Shown piece after piece: positions 32,154-39,136 of a stretch of 39,136 nucleotides of DNA. The first letter of the stretch is position 1. Every line of letters begins with the position of its first letter. A model generated the notes under the pieces. The model ran no database searches and was not told the origin of the DNA. It was given only the letters and a program-made list of their open reading frames with translations. The stretch is taken from positions 1 to 39,136 of the forward strand of contig JAATGR010000209.1 in assembly GCA_015654575.1 (NCBI GenBank), in the 5' to 3' direction. This DNA comes from Actinomycetales bacterium. GTDB taxonomy: Bacteria; Actinomycetota; Actinomycetes; Actinomycetales; Microbacteriaceae. The translations under genes were made by a program, and so were the position numbers.

Positions 32154-33056
32154 GTGGCCAGGCGCACGCTGCTCGTCACGGGTGGCAGCGGCCGGCTCGC
32201 ACGGCTCGTGCTCGAAGACCTGCTGGAGCGCGGTCAGGATCGCGTGGTCACGACGACGCGCACGCCGGAGGCGCTCGACGATCTCGCCGCTCGCGGCGTC
32301 GAGGTCCGCCGCCTCGACTTCGACGACCCCGACGATGGCGCGGCGGTGCGCGCGTTCGAGGGCATCGACCGCATGCTGCTGATCAGCACGCACGCGGTCG
32401 GACGCCGCGGCGAGCAGCAGGGGCGCATCGTGCGGGCGGCTGAACGGGCCGGCGTCGGGCACCTGCTCTACACCTCCGCCACCTCGCCCGCGCCGACGCC
32501 GCTCAGCGAGATCGTCAGCGACCACTTCTGGACGGAGCGCGCGATCCTGCGCACCGGGCTGTCATGGACGATCCTGCGGCACAACATGTACGCGGAACAC
32601 GTGTTCCTCTTCCTCCCGGACGCGCTGGCCCGCGGTGAGCTCCGCACGTCGCTGGCGGGAGGCGCGCGAGCCTACGTGACGCGTGCCGACTGCGCCGCCT
32701 CCGACGCCGCGGCGCTGGCCGGCGATTGGACCGACGATCGCATCTATGACATCGGCGGATCGGAGGCGCTGACCACAGACGACGTTCTCGAGGTCGCGCG
32801 CGAGCTGACCGGCCGCCGGGTCGTCCACGTGTCCGCCTCCGACGACGAGGCGCTCGCCGCCTACCGTGCGGCGGGGCTTCCCGACGGGTTCCCCGAGTCG
32901 GCAGTCGGATTCGACGCCTGGGCCCGCGACGGGCACCACGCGATCCTCTCCTCCGCCGTCGAGGAGCTCACTGGCCGCCGGCCCCGCACGCTGCGGGACT
33001 ACCTGCGCGACCAGGAGGAGGCGCTCATGACCGGAGGGACGAGCGTCGAGCTGTAG
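32154..33056 (+). CDS. NmrA-like NAD(P)H-binding oxidoreductase (atypical SDR)
   Basis: A 300-residue Rossmann-fold protein of the NmrA/QOR2-type atypical SDR group: LLVTGGSGRLARLVLEDL at the N-terminus, FEGIDRMLLISTHAVG, VGHLLYTSATSP, and TGLSWTILRHNMYAEHVF. Relatives bind NAD(P)H and act as quinone reductases, isoflavone-reductase-like enzymes or redox sensors. The GTG at 32154 directly follows the TGA of the MBL gene, so translation is coupled. It closes the flavoprotein operon and converges with the minus-strand genes. A role in reducing a quinone or enone product of the oxygenase is plausible. Confidence 0.83.
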   Translation: MARRTLLVTGGSGRLARLVLEDLLERGQDRVVTTTRTPEALDDLAARGVEVRRLDFDDPDDGAAVRAFEGIDRMLLISTHAVGRRGEQQGRIVRAAERAGVGHLLYTSATSPAPTPLSEIVSDHFWTERAILRTGLSWTILRHNMYAEHVFLFLPDALARGELRTSLAGGARAYVTRADCAASDAAALAGDWTDDRIYDIGGSEALTTDDVLEVARELTGRRVVHVSASDDEALAAYRAAGLPDGFPESAVGFDAWARDGHHAILSSAVEELTGRRPRTLRDYLRDQEEALMTGGTSVEL

Positions 33057-33068
33057 GCCGCCGCATCC

Positions 33069-33938
33069 TCACAGGAGATCGCGGCGAGTCACCTCGGCGA
33101 TCGCGCTCCAGTCGCCCTCGCGGAGCTCGGCGTCCGCCAGGGCGCGCTCGAACACCGCCACGAGCGCGGTCATCGTCGCAGCGGTCACCCCGGTCGATGC
33201 GGCGACCTCCTCCGCCAGGCCAAGGTCCTTGCGGCCGAGAGCGATCTGGAAGCCGGGCGGGCGGTAGGACTCGTTCGCGATCATCCGTCCGTATCCGGTG
33301 TAGACGACACCGCCGAAGAGCGTGCTCGAAAGCAGTTCCGTGAACAGCGCCGGATCCACTCCGAGCCGTTCAGTCATCGCAACCGTCTCGCCGATCGCTT
33401 GCAGGGCGTGGATGATGTTGTAGTTGACGGCGGCCTTCACAGCGTTGGCCACCTGCGGCGTGTCGCCCAGACGCCACACCCGCTTGCCGATCACCTCGAA
33501 GAACGGCCCGACCGAGTCGATCGCCTCCGGGGGCCCGGCTGCGAGCACGTTGAGTGCACCGGCGGCGGCCACCTCCGGTCGGCCGAGCACTGGTGCTCCG
33601 ACGTAGGCCACACCGGCCTCGGCGAAGCGATCACCGAGCCGGGCCGACAGCGAGGGGCTGATCGACGACATGAGCACGTGGACACGGCCCGGCGCCGTCC
33701 CGAGGTTGGGCACCAGAACCTGCTCCACGGCGGCGTCATTCGCGAGCATCGAGAAGGACACGCCCGCCGATAGCGCCTCGGCCGGAGACGACGCCGCGCG
33801 TGCGCCCGCCGCGACGAGTGCCGCGGTCGGTTCCAGCGAGCGGTTCCAGACCACCACGTCGTGACCCGCTTCGACCAGTCGTCGTGCGATCGCGGCGCCC
33901 ATGGCGCCGAGCCCGAGGAATCCCAGGGTCGCCGCCAT
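33069..33938 (-). CDS. Beta-hydroxyacid dehydrogenase (3-hydroxyisobutyrate dehydrogenase-like)
   Basis: A 289-residue NAD(P)-dependent enzyme of the 3-hydroxyisobutyrate/6-phosphogluconate dehydrogenase family. Cofactor motif GFLGLGAMGAAIARRL is at the N-terminus, SSISPSLSARL is the substrate loop, and Lys168 with Asn172 in ANAVKAAVNYN is the catalytic pair. GRKDLGLAEEVA is the C-terminal signature. It would oxidise a beta-hydroxyacid to a semialdehyde, or do the reverse with glyoxylate-like compounds. It starts 2 bp after the M24 gene stop, so the two are co-transcribed. Confidence 0.87.
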   Translation of the reverse strand: MAATLGFLGLGAMGAAIARRLVEAGHDVVVWNRSLEPTAALVAAGARAASSPAEALSAGVSFSMLANDAAVEQVLVPNLGTAPGRVHVLMSSISPSLSARLGDRFAEAGVAYVGAPVLGRPEVAAAGALNVLAAGPPEAIDSVGPFFEVIGKRVWRLGDTPQVANAVKAAVNYNIIHALQAIGETVAMTERLGVDPALFTELLSSTLFGGVVYTGYGRMIANESYRPPGFQIALGRKDLGLAEEVAASTGVTAATMTALVAVFERALADAELREGDWSAIAEVTRRDLL

Positions 33939-33940
33939 GC

Positions 33941-35323
33941 TCAGGCCTCGCCTCTGCCCCAGATCGTGTTTTTGTGGCTCTGCGCGTCGCGTTCCAGATT
34001 GAGCGGGCCGCCGACGGCGATGTAGCGGGGGCCAGCGACGAGCAGCTCCTCCGCGGGGAACTTCGTGATCACCTCGCAGCCGTCTTCGGTGACCACGAGT
34101 TCTTCCTCGATGCGTGCTGCGCCCCAGCCATCGGCGGAGGGCCAGTAGGTCTCGAGCGCGAACACGTTGCCCACCTCCAGCGTCTCCGGGTGATCGAAGG
34201 ACGTGAGCCTGCTGAAGATCGGCTTCTCCCAGATGGACAGTCCGACGCCGTGGCCGTACTGCAGCGCGAACGCCGCCATCTCATCTGCGAACCCGAACTC
34301 CTGCGCGGCGGGCCAGACCGCCACGATGTCCGCGGTGGTCGCACCCGGCTTGACCAGAGCGATCGCGCGATCCATGTATTCGCGTGCCTTCTTGTAGGCG
34401 TCGCGTTGCGCGTGCGAGGCGCTGCCGACGGCGAAGGTGCGGTAGTAGCAGGTGCGGTAGCCGTTCCAGCTGTGCAGGATGTCGAAGAAGGCCGGGTCGC
34501 CGGGCCGGATGATCCGGTCGCTGAAGACGTGCGGATGCGGCGCGCACCGCTCGCCCGAGATCGCGTTGACGCCTTCGACGTACTCGGAACCGAAGTCGTA
34601 GAGGGTCTTCGCAACGAGGCCGACCGCCTCGTTCTCCCGAACGCCGGGGCGGAGGAAGCGGTAGAGCTCGTCGTAGGCGGCGTCGACCATGCTCGCCGCC
34701 TGGGTGAGCAGGCGGATCTCATCGCCGGTCTTGATGCGGCGCGCCTCCATGAATACCTGCTGGCCGTCGACGACCTCGATGCCCTCCTTCTGCAGCGCGA
34801 TCAGGACGGGGAGCTCGATGACGTCCACGCCCAGCGGCTCGTTCGCGAGGCCGAACTTCTCGAGTTCGCGCTTGATCTTGCGCGCCAGGTCGCCGGCCAG
34901 GTCGGCATCGGGGGGGAATGCTCCGCGGAGCGTGGAGATGCCCGCGCGGGCGCCAGACTCCAGCCGCGTGCGCTTTGCTCCGTCGTGCGGCTTGGAGGGA
35001 TCGGCATCCGCCTCTTGCGTCGTGACGTCCAACCACGGGTTGTAGAGCGCATGATGCTTCGCCGCCGAGCCGAAGTCCCACACGATGGGGTCGGTTTTCC
35101 TGGTCACCAGGCAGAAGCGGATGAGCTTGTCCATCGCCCACGTGCCGATGTGCGTGGCACTCGCGTAACGGATGTTCGAGAAGTCGAACGCGAGAACGGC
35201 GCCGAGCGACGAGTTCTCGAGCTGTGCGTGGAGCCGGGCGAGTCGAGCGTCGCGGAGGCGGTCCATGTCGACCCGCTCTTCCCAGTCGACGGCGTTTGTT
35301 CCCGTGGAACCGGTGCTCTTCAT
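33941..35323 (-). CDS. M24-family protein (DddP/creatinase-like), altered metal site
   Basis: A 460-residue pita-bread-fold protein: creatinase-type N-domain (RLHAQLENSSLGAVLAFDFSNIRYAS) and M24 catalytic domain (from about 200). Metal ligands expected in the family appear as Asp281 (FFDILHSWNGY), His358 (GHGVGL), Glu391 (FALETYW) and Glu406 (ARIEEEL), but the second Asp, normally in GYxSDxxRTF, is Cys292 (GYRTCYYRTF). The overall text, for example EDGCEVITKFP, is closer to DMSP lyase DddP and to creatinases than to Xaa-Pro peptidases. ATG 35323 has AGGAGA six bases upstream. It is divergent from an XRE-cupin regulator. The reaction may be a non-peptidase C-N or C-S cleavage (inference). Confidence 0.82.
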   Translation of the reverse strand: MKSTGSTGTNAVDWEERVDMDRLRDARLARLHAQLENSSLGAVLAFDFSNIRYASATHIGTWAMDKLIRFCLVTRKTDPIVWDFGSAAKHHALYNPWLDVTTQEADADPSKPHDGAKRTRLESGARAGISTLRGAFPPDADLAGDLARKIKRELEKFGLANEPLGVDVIELPVLIALQKEGIEVVDGQQVFMEARRIKTGDEIRLLTQAASMVDAAYDELYRFLRPGVRENEAVGLVAKTLYDFGSEYVEGVNAISGERCAPHPHVFSDRIIRPGDPAFFDILHSWNGYRTCYYRTFAVGSASHAQRDAYKKAREYMDRAIALVKPGATTADIVAVWPAAQEFGFADEMAAFALQYGHGVGLSIWEKPIFSRLTSFDHPETLEVGNVFALETYWPSADGWGAARIEEELVVTEDGCEVITKFPAEELLVAGPRYIAVGGPLNLERDAQSHKNTIWGRGEA

Positions 35324-35557
35324 CGAGTTCTCCTGTGTGGCGAATGCGCGCGCGTCCTGCACGCCCGTAAAGCGTAGCTTAACAGCGGCTTGAATCCCAG
35401 CTGACGATGGGGGTGATCCCGTGCGCGGGGGTGTGGCCGCTGTGTCCGGTGCGGCCCATGGCTTCCCGCACGATCCGAGGAGAACGAGCGCTCCGCTAGG
35501 ATGATCGGTCAGCGGTTCCCGCGCCGGAGACGCCGCTTTCAAGGTGGGAGAGTCCGC
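35324..35557. promoter_or_regulatory. Divergent promoter region of the M24 and XRE-cupin genes
   Basis: This 234-bp gap has AAGC-GTA-GCTT (35370-35380) inside an AT-richer patch close to the M24 start, a possible operator for the XRE-type regulator. A plus-strand -10-like TAGGATGA is at 35497-35504, 54 bp before the regulator start. I see no gene in it. Confidence 0.4.
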
Positions 35558-36253
35558 ATGCCGGAAAGCCTGGGTGCACGCTTGCGTGAAGCCCGTTTAC
35601 AGCGTGGATTGAGTCTGCGCTCGGTCGCTCAGGCACTCGGAGTGTCGGCGAGCCTGATCTCCCAAGTGGAGATCGGTAAGACCCATCCGTCCGTGTCGAC
35701 CCTTTATGCGATGGCGAACCACCTGGGCGTGTCGCTCGACGATCTGCTGGGGCTCACACCATCGTCGGTCAACTCGGAGCCGATGTTCGGTCATCGTGGT
35801 GCGCCCCTGCCGGACGTGCAGCACGGCGACGACAACCCCGTGATCGAAATGGAGAATGGCGTGCGCTGGGAGCGTCTGGCCGCCGGCGTTGGCGGGCCTG
35901 CCGACCCGCTCCTGGTCACCTATGAGCCTGGGGCCAGCAGTTCGATCGAGGGCAAGCTGATGCGTCATGCCGGCATCGAATATGCCTATCTCCTCGAAGG
36001 TGAACTCACGCTCAGTCTCGAATTCGAGACCTACACTCTGCGTCCGGGCGACTCGTTGCAGTTCGACTCCGTTCGGCCGCATCTCTACTCGAACCGCGGC
36101 AGTACGATCGCGAAGGGTGTGTGGTTCGTCGTGGGACGCCGTCAGCAGAACCAGAGCGTTCCGGACGCGCCGGCCGGATCCGCCATGCATCCGTCGGGCG
36201 GTGGCCCGGCCTCTGCGGTCGATGTCCTTCGTGCGATGGACGGACTCGGCTGA
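35558..36253 (+). CDS. XRE-family regulator with C-terminal cupin
   Basis: A 231-residue regulator. The N-terminal helix-turn-helix (LGARLREARLQRGLSLRSVAQALGVSASLISQVEIGKTHPSVSTLYAMANHLGVSLDDLL, about 5-63) is of the XRE/Cro type, and the C-terminal part (EYAYLLEGELTLSLEFETYTLRPGDSLQFDSVRPHLYSN) is a cupin_2 sensor domain. Proteins of this build (PuuR-like) usually control a neighbouring catabolic operon in response to a small substrate or metal. ATG 35558 has GGGAG upstream. It is divergent from the M24-dehydrogenase operon, which it likely controls. Confidence 0.9.
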   Translation: MPESLGARLREARLQRGLSLRSVAQALGVSASLISQVEIGKTHPSVSTLYAMANHLGVSLDDLLGLTPSSVNSEPMFGHRGAPLPDVQHGDDNPVIEMENGVRWERLAAGVGGPADPLLVTYEPGASSSIEGKLMRHAGIEYAYLLEGELTLSLEFETYTLRPGDSLQFDSVRPHLYSNRGSTIAKGVWFVVGRRQQNQSVPDAPAGSAMHPSGGGPASAVDVLRAMDGLG

Positions 36254-36293
36254 GGGCGCGAGAAGCGGCGGCAGGGCGAGGAGCCCGACGCGC

Positions 36294-37367
36294 TCAGGGC
36301 GCGGGACGGAGTCCGTGCGCCGCGTTCCTGGAGGTACGTGCCCAGGGGTCGATCAGTGTCTTGATCTGCGTCGACCGTCCTTCGAGGAGCGGCTGCAGAG
36401 CATCGTCGACGAGTGCGTCGAGCCCGATCACCACGCCGGCGATGTCCGACCAGTCCTCGCGGGTGCCCAGCAGCCTCACCGCCTCGGGGAAGTCGTCCCG
36501 GTAGACGTGCGCGACGGTGCCGATCACCGAGACTTCGTTCAACGTCCACGTCCCCAGGGGCAGGGAGGGCTCGCCTCGCTGCACGCCGACGGGCACGATC
36601 GTCGCGCCCCGTGGCACGACCTCGATCACCGAGGCGAGCCCTGGCGCCGAACCGCTGACCTCGAAGAACACATCGGGGTCGAAGTCGAGGTCTGCGAGCG
36701 TCTGCGCGAGGCCGGCGCTGCCGGAGAGCAGGCCCGCGGTCGCTCCGAGCGCGAGCGCCAGATCGATCCGATCCTGGTTGAGGTCGACCACGAGCACGCG
36801 CGCCCCGGTGGCCGCCGCGGCCACGGTGATGAAGGCGCCGATGCCGCCGATACCGACGATGACCGCATCCTGCCCCGCACGCAGGCCGCTGCGGCGCACC
36901 GCGTGCACGGCGATCGCCATCGGCTGCGCGAGCCCGAGCGTGTCGAGGCTGAGCCCGGACGTGCTCGCATCGAACACGATCGAGGCCGGCGCGATCACGT
37001 AGCCGGCCAGCCCGCCGTCGTGGTGGAACCCGATGGTCGTGTAGTTCCGGCAGAGGTTGGTGCGTCCGTTGCGGCAGGGCTTGCAGTCGCCGCACGAGAT
37101 GCCGGCACCGCAGACGACCGAGGCGCCGATCGCAACGGAATCGACCCCCTCGCCGAGCGCGTCGACGGTGCCGGCGAACTCGTGACCGAGCGTGACGGGC
37201 GGGACCGCCAGCACCAGCCCCCGGCCGTACTCCGTCGCATCGCTGCCACATACGCCGCATACCGCGATGCGGATGCGGACCTCGCCCGGTCCTGGCTCGG
37301 GCACCGACTTCTCGTCGATGCGCAGGTCGCCGACGTCGTGGAGAACCGCCGCGCGCATGGTGCTCAC
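36294..37367 (-). CDS. Zinc-dependent alcohol dehydrogenase (MDR family, 2,3-butanediol/threonine DH-like)
   Basis: A 357-residue medium-chain dehydrogenase. Catalytic zinc ligands are in CGVCGSD and LGHEFAG; the structural zinc Cys residues are in CGAGISCGDCKPCRNGRTNLC; the Rossmann motif is GIGGIGAF. DNLNQDR-type text (VVDLNQDRID) with Asp favours NAD. The GTG at 37367 overlaps the Dabb gene stop in GTGA; an ATG at 37358 is an alternative. It would oxidise a secondary alcohol or diol. Its two-gene unit with the Dabb protein is divergent from the ketopantoate-reductase-like gene. Confidence 0.87.
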   Translation of the reverse strand: MSTMRAAVLHDVGDLRIDEKSVPEPGPGEVRIRIAVCGVCGSDATEYGRGLVLAVPPVTLGHEFAGTVDALGEGVDSVAIGASVVCGAGISCGDCKPCRNGRTNLCRNYTTIGFHHDGGLAGYVIAPASIVFDASTSGLSLDTLGLAQPMAIAVHAVRRSGLRAGQDAVIVGIGGIGAFITVAAAATGARVLVVDLNQDRIDLALALGATAGLLSGSAGLAQTLADLDFDPDVFFEVSGSAPGLASVIEVVPRGATIVPVGVQRGEPSLPLGTWTLNEVSVIGTVAHVYRDDFPEAVRLLGTREDWSDIAGVVIGLDALVDDALQPLLEGRSTQIKTLIDPWARTSRNAAHGLRPAP

Positions 37368-37675
37368 GAGAAGGAGCCCTCTGCGATCGGCAGCTGGGCG
37401 GCGGCGCGTTCGGCGATCATCCGACCGAGGTGCCGCTCGTACACCGCGAGGTGCAGGGGATGGTCGAGGTACGTGTCGAGGCCGGCTGCGTCATCGACGA
37501 TCGCGGCGACCCCGTAGTCCGCTCCGCCCGGCCGCAGGTGCAGGTTGGCGTCGGCCGAGTATGAGCGGATCTCCGGGATCTGCTCGGCCATCTCGGTGAG
37601 TGCGGCCGTGAGGGCTACGACGTCGGCCTCGGTGACGTCGTCCTTCCATCGGAAGGTGGCGATGTGGAGGATCAT
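37364..37675 (-). CDS. Dabb (stress-responsive alpha-beta barrel) domain protein
   Basis: A 103-residue protein: MILHIATFRWKDDVTEADVVALTAALTEMAEQIPEIRSY, then DYGVAAIVDDAAGLDTYLDHPLHLAVYERHL, the standard Dabb/EthD-like dimeric barrel. Members include olivetolic acid cyclase-like and small-molecule cyclase or isomerase proteins, but many have no known reaction. I start at ATG 37675 because the conserved domain begins there; the frame extends 19 codons upstream. It overlaps the alcohol dehydrogenase gene in GTGA, so the two act together. Confidence 0.85.
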   Translation of the reverse strand: MILHIATFRWKDDVTEADVVALTAALTEMAEQIPEIRSYSADANLHLRPGGADYGVAAIVDDAAGLDTYLDHPLHLAVYERHLGRMIAERAAAQLPIAEGSFS

Positions 37676-37822
37676 GGCGGTCCTGCTCTCCTCATTGAGT
37701 CGGTAGGGTGTCCAGTCTCGGCGTACAAGCACTGCCGTTCACCCGCGTCATTTCCAGAGTACAACGATGGAGTGTACATCCGTGCTGTATTCTGATGCTC
37801 GCCAATGGAGGAAGGAGCCCCT
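37676..37822. promoter_or_regulatory. Divergent promoter region with three GTACA sites
   Basis: GTACA occurs at 37723-37727, 37759-37763 and 37774-37778, the last within the palindrome TGTACA. A plus-strand -10-like TATTCT is at 37788-37793. GTAC-centred sites suit FCD-type GntR regulators such as the one encoded at the right edge of the window (inference). Confidence 0.35.
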
Positions 37823-38851
37823 ATGGGCGACCCGCGGATCGCCGTGCTCGGCGCCGGAGCGAACGGAGCATCGGTCGGCGCGGACCTCACGGCCGCCGGG
37901 GCGGATGTGGTGCTCATCGAGCAATGGCCAGCGCACGTCGAGGCGATCCGAGCCGACGGTCTTCGGATCCTCGCCCCGGAGGGGGAGTTGCACGTGCGGC
38001 CGCGCATCCTGCACCTGTGCGAAGTGGCGGAACTCCGGCAGCGGTTCGATGTCGTCCTCGTACTGATGAAGGCGTACGACTCGCGATGGGCTGCCCAGCT
38101 CCTCGAGCCGTATCTCGCCGAGGACGGTCTCATGGCAGGAGTGCAGAACGGGATGACCGCGCGCGTCATCCAGGACGTCGTCGGCGCCGACCGGACGGTG
38201 GGAGCGGTCATCGAGTGCTCGGCGACGATGGATCAACCCGGGATCGTGCATCGCTACACCGGCGTCCCGCGCTCCTGGTTCGCGGTCGGCGCTCTCCCCG
38301 GCGGCCCGTCGGGCAGAGAGGAGGAGGTCGCCGCGTTGCTGCGTCACTCCGGCACAGTGGCCCACTTCGACGACATCGAGTCGGCGAAGTGGATGAAGCT
38401 CGTGAGCAACGCCACGTTGCTGGTGACCTCGGCGATCCTGGGCCTTCCGATGCTCGACGCCTTGCACGCGCCCGGCTATCGCGACGTCATGGTGGCGGCG
38501 GGGAACGAGGCCCTCGCGGTCGGCGGGGCACTCGGGCATCAGACGTTGCCGATCTTCGGCCTCACCGCGGAAGAGATCGCCGACCACGAGCGCGTCGTCG
38601 ACATCATGACCGACAAGCTCTTCGCCGGCTTCGTCGTGCCCGGGGCGACGACGACCGTGCTGCAGGACTGGCGGAAGGGCCGCCACTCGGAGGTCGACGA
38701 CCTCAACGGCCTGGTGAGCGCGCAGGGGGCGCGGACGGGCGTCGCGACACCGGTGAACGACGCCGTCACCGAGCTCGCGCACCGGATCGAACGCGGGCAG
38801 GCCGATCCTTCGCCGGCGCTGCTCGCGGAGATGGTCGCCGCGATCGCATGA
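37823..38851 (+). CDS. Ketopantoate reductase-like (ApbA/PanE family) oxidoreductase
   Basis: A 342-residue NADP-dependent reductase of the ApbA/PanE family. The cofactor motif GAGANGASVGADL is at the N-terminus; VLVLMKAYD and AGVQNGMTA are central motifs; the catalytic Lys and Asn lie in SAKWMKLVSNATLL. ATG 37823 has GGAGGAAGGAG upstream. In pantothenate synthesis PanE reduces ketopantoate, but members in catabolic clusters often reduce or oxidise other 2-keto or hydroxyacids. With alcohol dehydrogenase and Dabb genes divergent to it, a catabolic role is more likely here. Confidence 0.85.
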   Translation: MGDPRIAVLGAGANGASVGADLTAAGADVVLIEQWPAHVEAIRADGLRILAPEGELHVRPRILHLCEVAELRQRFDVVLVLMKAYDSRWAAQLLEPYLAEDGLMAGVQNGMTARVIQDVVGADRTVGAVIECSATMDQPGIVHRYTGVPRSWFAVGALPGGPSGREEEVAALLRHSGTVAHFDDIESAKWMKLVSNATLLVTSAILGLPMLDALHAPGYRDVMVAAGNEALAVGGALGHQTLPIFGLTAEEIADHERVVDIMTDKLFAGFVVPGATTTVLQDWRKGRHSEVDDLNGLVSAQGARTGVATPVNDAVTELAHRIERGQADPSPALLAEMVAAIA

Positions 38852-38880
38852 TCGGCGCGGCGCCGGCGACGGGCGCGGCG

Positions 38881-39136
38881 TCAATGCCGAGGGGCGAGGG
38901 GCTCGAAAAGCTCCGGGTGCCGTGACAGATGCCGACGGGTGCGGCGGATATGGCCGGCGAGCACGCGCTCGGCGTCGGAGAGATCTCCGTCGCGTAGCGT
39001 GCTCACGATGAGGTGGTGCTCGTCGTGGACGATGCGTCGCGCCGCCTCGCCCATCGAGCTCGTGTACGCGCGCCGGTACGGCTGGGTGGTGTTCCAGAGT
39101 TTGACCACGATCTCGCGCAGCTGACTGGTCTGCACG
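38881..39136 (-). CDS. GntR-family regulator, FCD domain, C-terminal part (cut by window end)
   Basis: The frame is open to the window edge; about 84 residues are visible, ending at TGA 38881-38883. LREIVVKLWNTTQPYRRAY, then DEHHLIVSTLRDGDLSDAERVLAGHIRRTRRHL, is the end of an FCD effector domain, with the His residues that bind metal or ligand in that fold. The DNA-binding domain lies outside the window. It may control the divergent promoters at 37676-37822. The GTG at 39133-39135 is probably an internal Val rather than a start. Confidence 0.85.
   Translation of the reverse strand, partial: VQTSQLREIVVKLWNTTQPYRRAYTSSMGEAARRIVHDEHHLIVSTLRDGDLSDAERVLAGHIRRTRRHLSRHPELFEPLAPRH

Noticed and set aside
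33941..35323. A plain Xaa-Pro aminopeptidase
   Set aside because: One metal-binding Asp is replaced by Cys, and the neighbours are catabolic dehydrogenases rather than peptide-use genes.

Overview
This is a GC-rich chromosomal segment of an actinobacterium. A genus in the Microbacteriaceae such as Microbacterium is my best inference, from the strong GC bias, the GTG and TTG starts, TANNNT-type -10 boxes and an ExaC-like aldehyde dehydrogenase beside a DUF779 gene. I see no rRNA, tRNA, CRISPR array, phage gene or transposase. Nearly everything is a dense catabolic gene cluster with its own regulators and transporters.

Layout. 1-2.7 kb: the tail of a cation P-type ATPase, an ExaC-type aldehyde dehydrogenase, a 75-nt palindromic repeat and a DUF779 gene broken by an in-frame amber codon. 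2.7-6.9 kb (minus strand): SDR, FAD-linked oxidase, LysR regulator, dienelactone-hydrolase-like protein. 6.9-10.6 kb (plus): a tight gentisate operon (gentisate dioxygenase, 3-hydroxybenzoate 6-hydroxylase-like monooxygenase, FAH-family hydrolase, MarR regulator). 10.7-12.9 kb (plus): a 4,5-dihydroxyphthalate-decarboxylase-like enzyme and a second flavin monooxygenase. 12.9-15.7 kb (minus): a LigM-like tetrahydrofolate-dependent O-demethylase with an MFS transporter. 15.9-16.5 kb (plus): a flavin reductase. 16.5-23.0 kb (minus): an Opp/Dpp-type ABC transporter (binding lipoprotein, two permeases) with a SnoaL-like protein, an aldehyde dehydrogenase and a GntR regulator. 23.4-25.8 kb (plus): an SDR and a fused double ABC ATPase. 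25.9-33.1 kb (plus): a six-gene operon of KstD-like flavoprotein, SDR, aldehyde dehydrogenase, acyl-CoA-dehydrogenase-fold oxygenase, metallo-beta-lactamase-fold hydrolase and NmrA-like reductase. 33.1-39.1 kb: beta-hydroxyacid dehydrogenase, M24 (DddP/creatinase-like) enzyme, XRE-cupin regulator, zinc alcohol dehydrogenase, Dabb protein, ketopantoate-reductase-like protein and the tail of a second FCD-type GntR regulator.

How the parts may work together (inference). One arm takes methoxylated or carboxylated aromatics by O-demethylation, decarboxylation and ring hydroxylation to gentisate, then to central metabolism. The other arm imports a substrate through the ABC transporter and processes it by alcohol oxidation, ring desaturation, flavin-dependent oxygenation, hydrolysis of a probable ester or lactone, and aldehyde oxidation. 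The oxygenase of the 25.9-33.1 kb operon has no flavin reductase beside it. A reductase lies at 15.9 kb, and both transcription units carry the same 13-bp palindrome over their -10 region, so they are probably one split two-component monooxygenase under one repressor. I cannot name the substrate; the combination does not match a pathway I know.

Regulatory structure is unusually visible. It includes the shared palindrome, a promoter architecture shared by the FAD-oxidase and LigM-like operons, an identical 13-bp promoter core before the binding protein and the permease operon, a 17-bp terminator between them, and a perfect 22-bp inverted repeat at the start of the MFS coding region.
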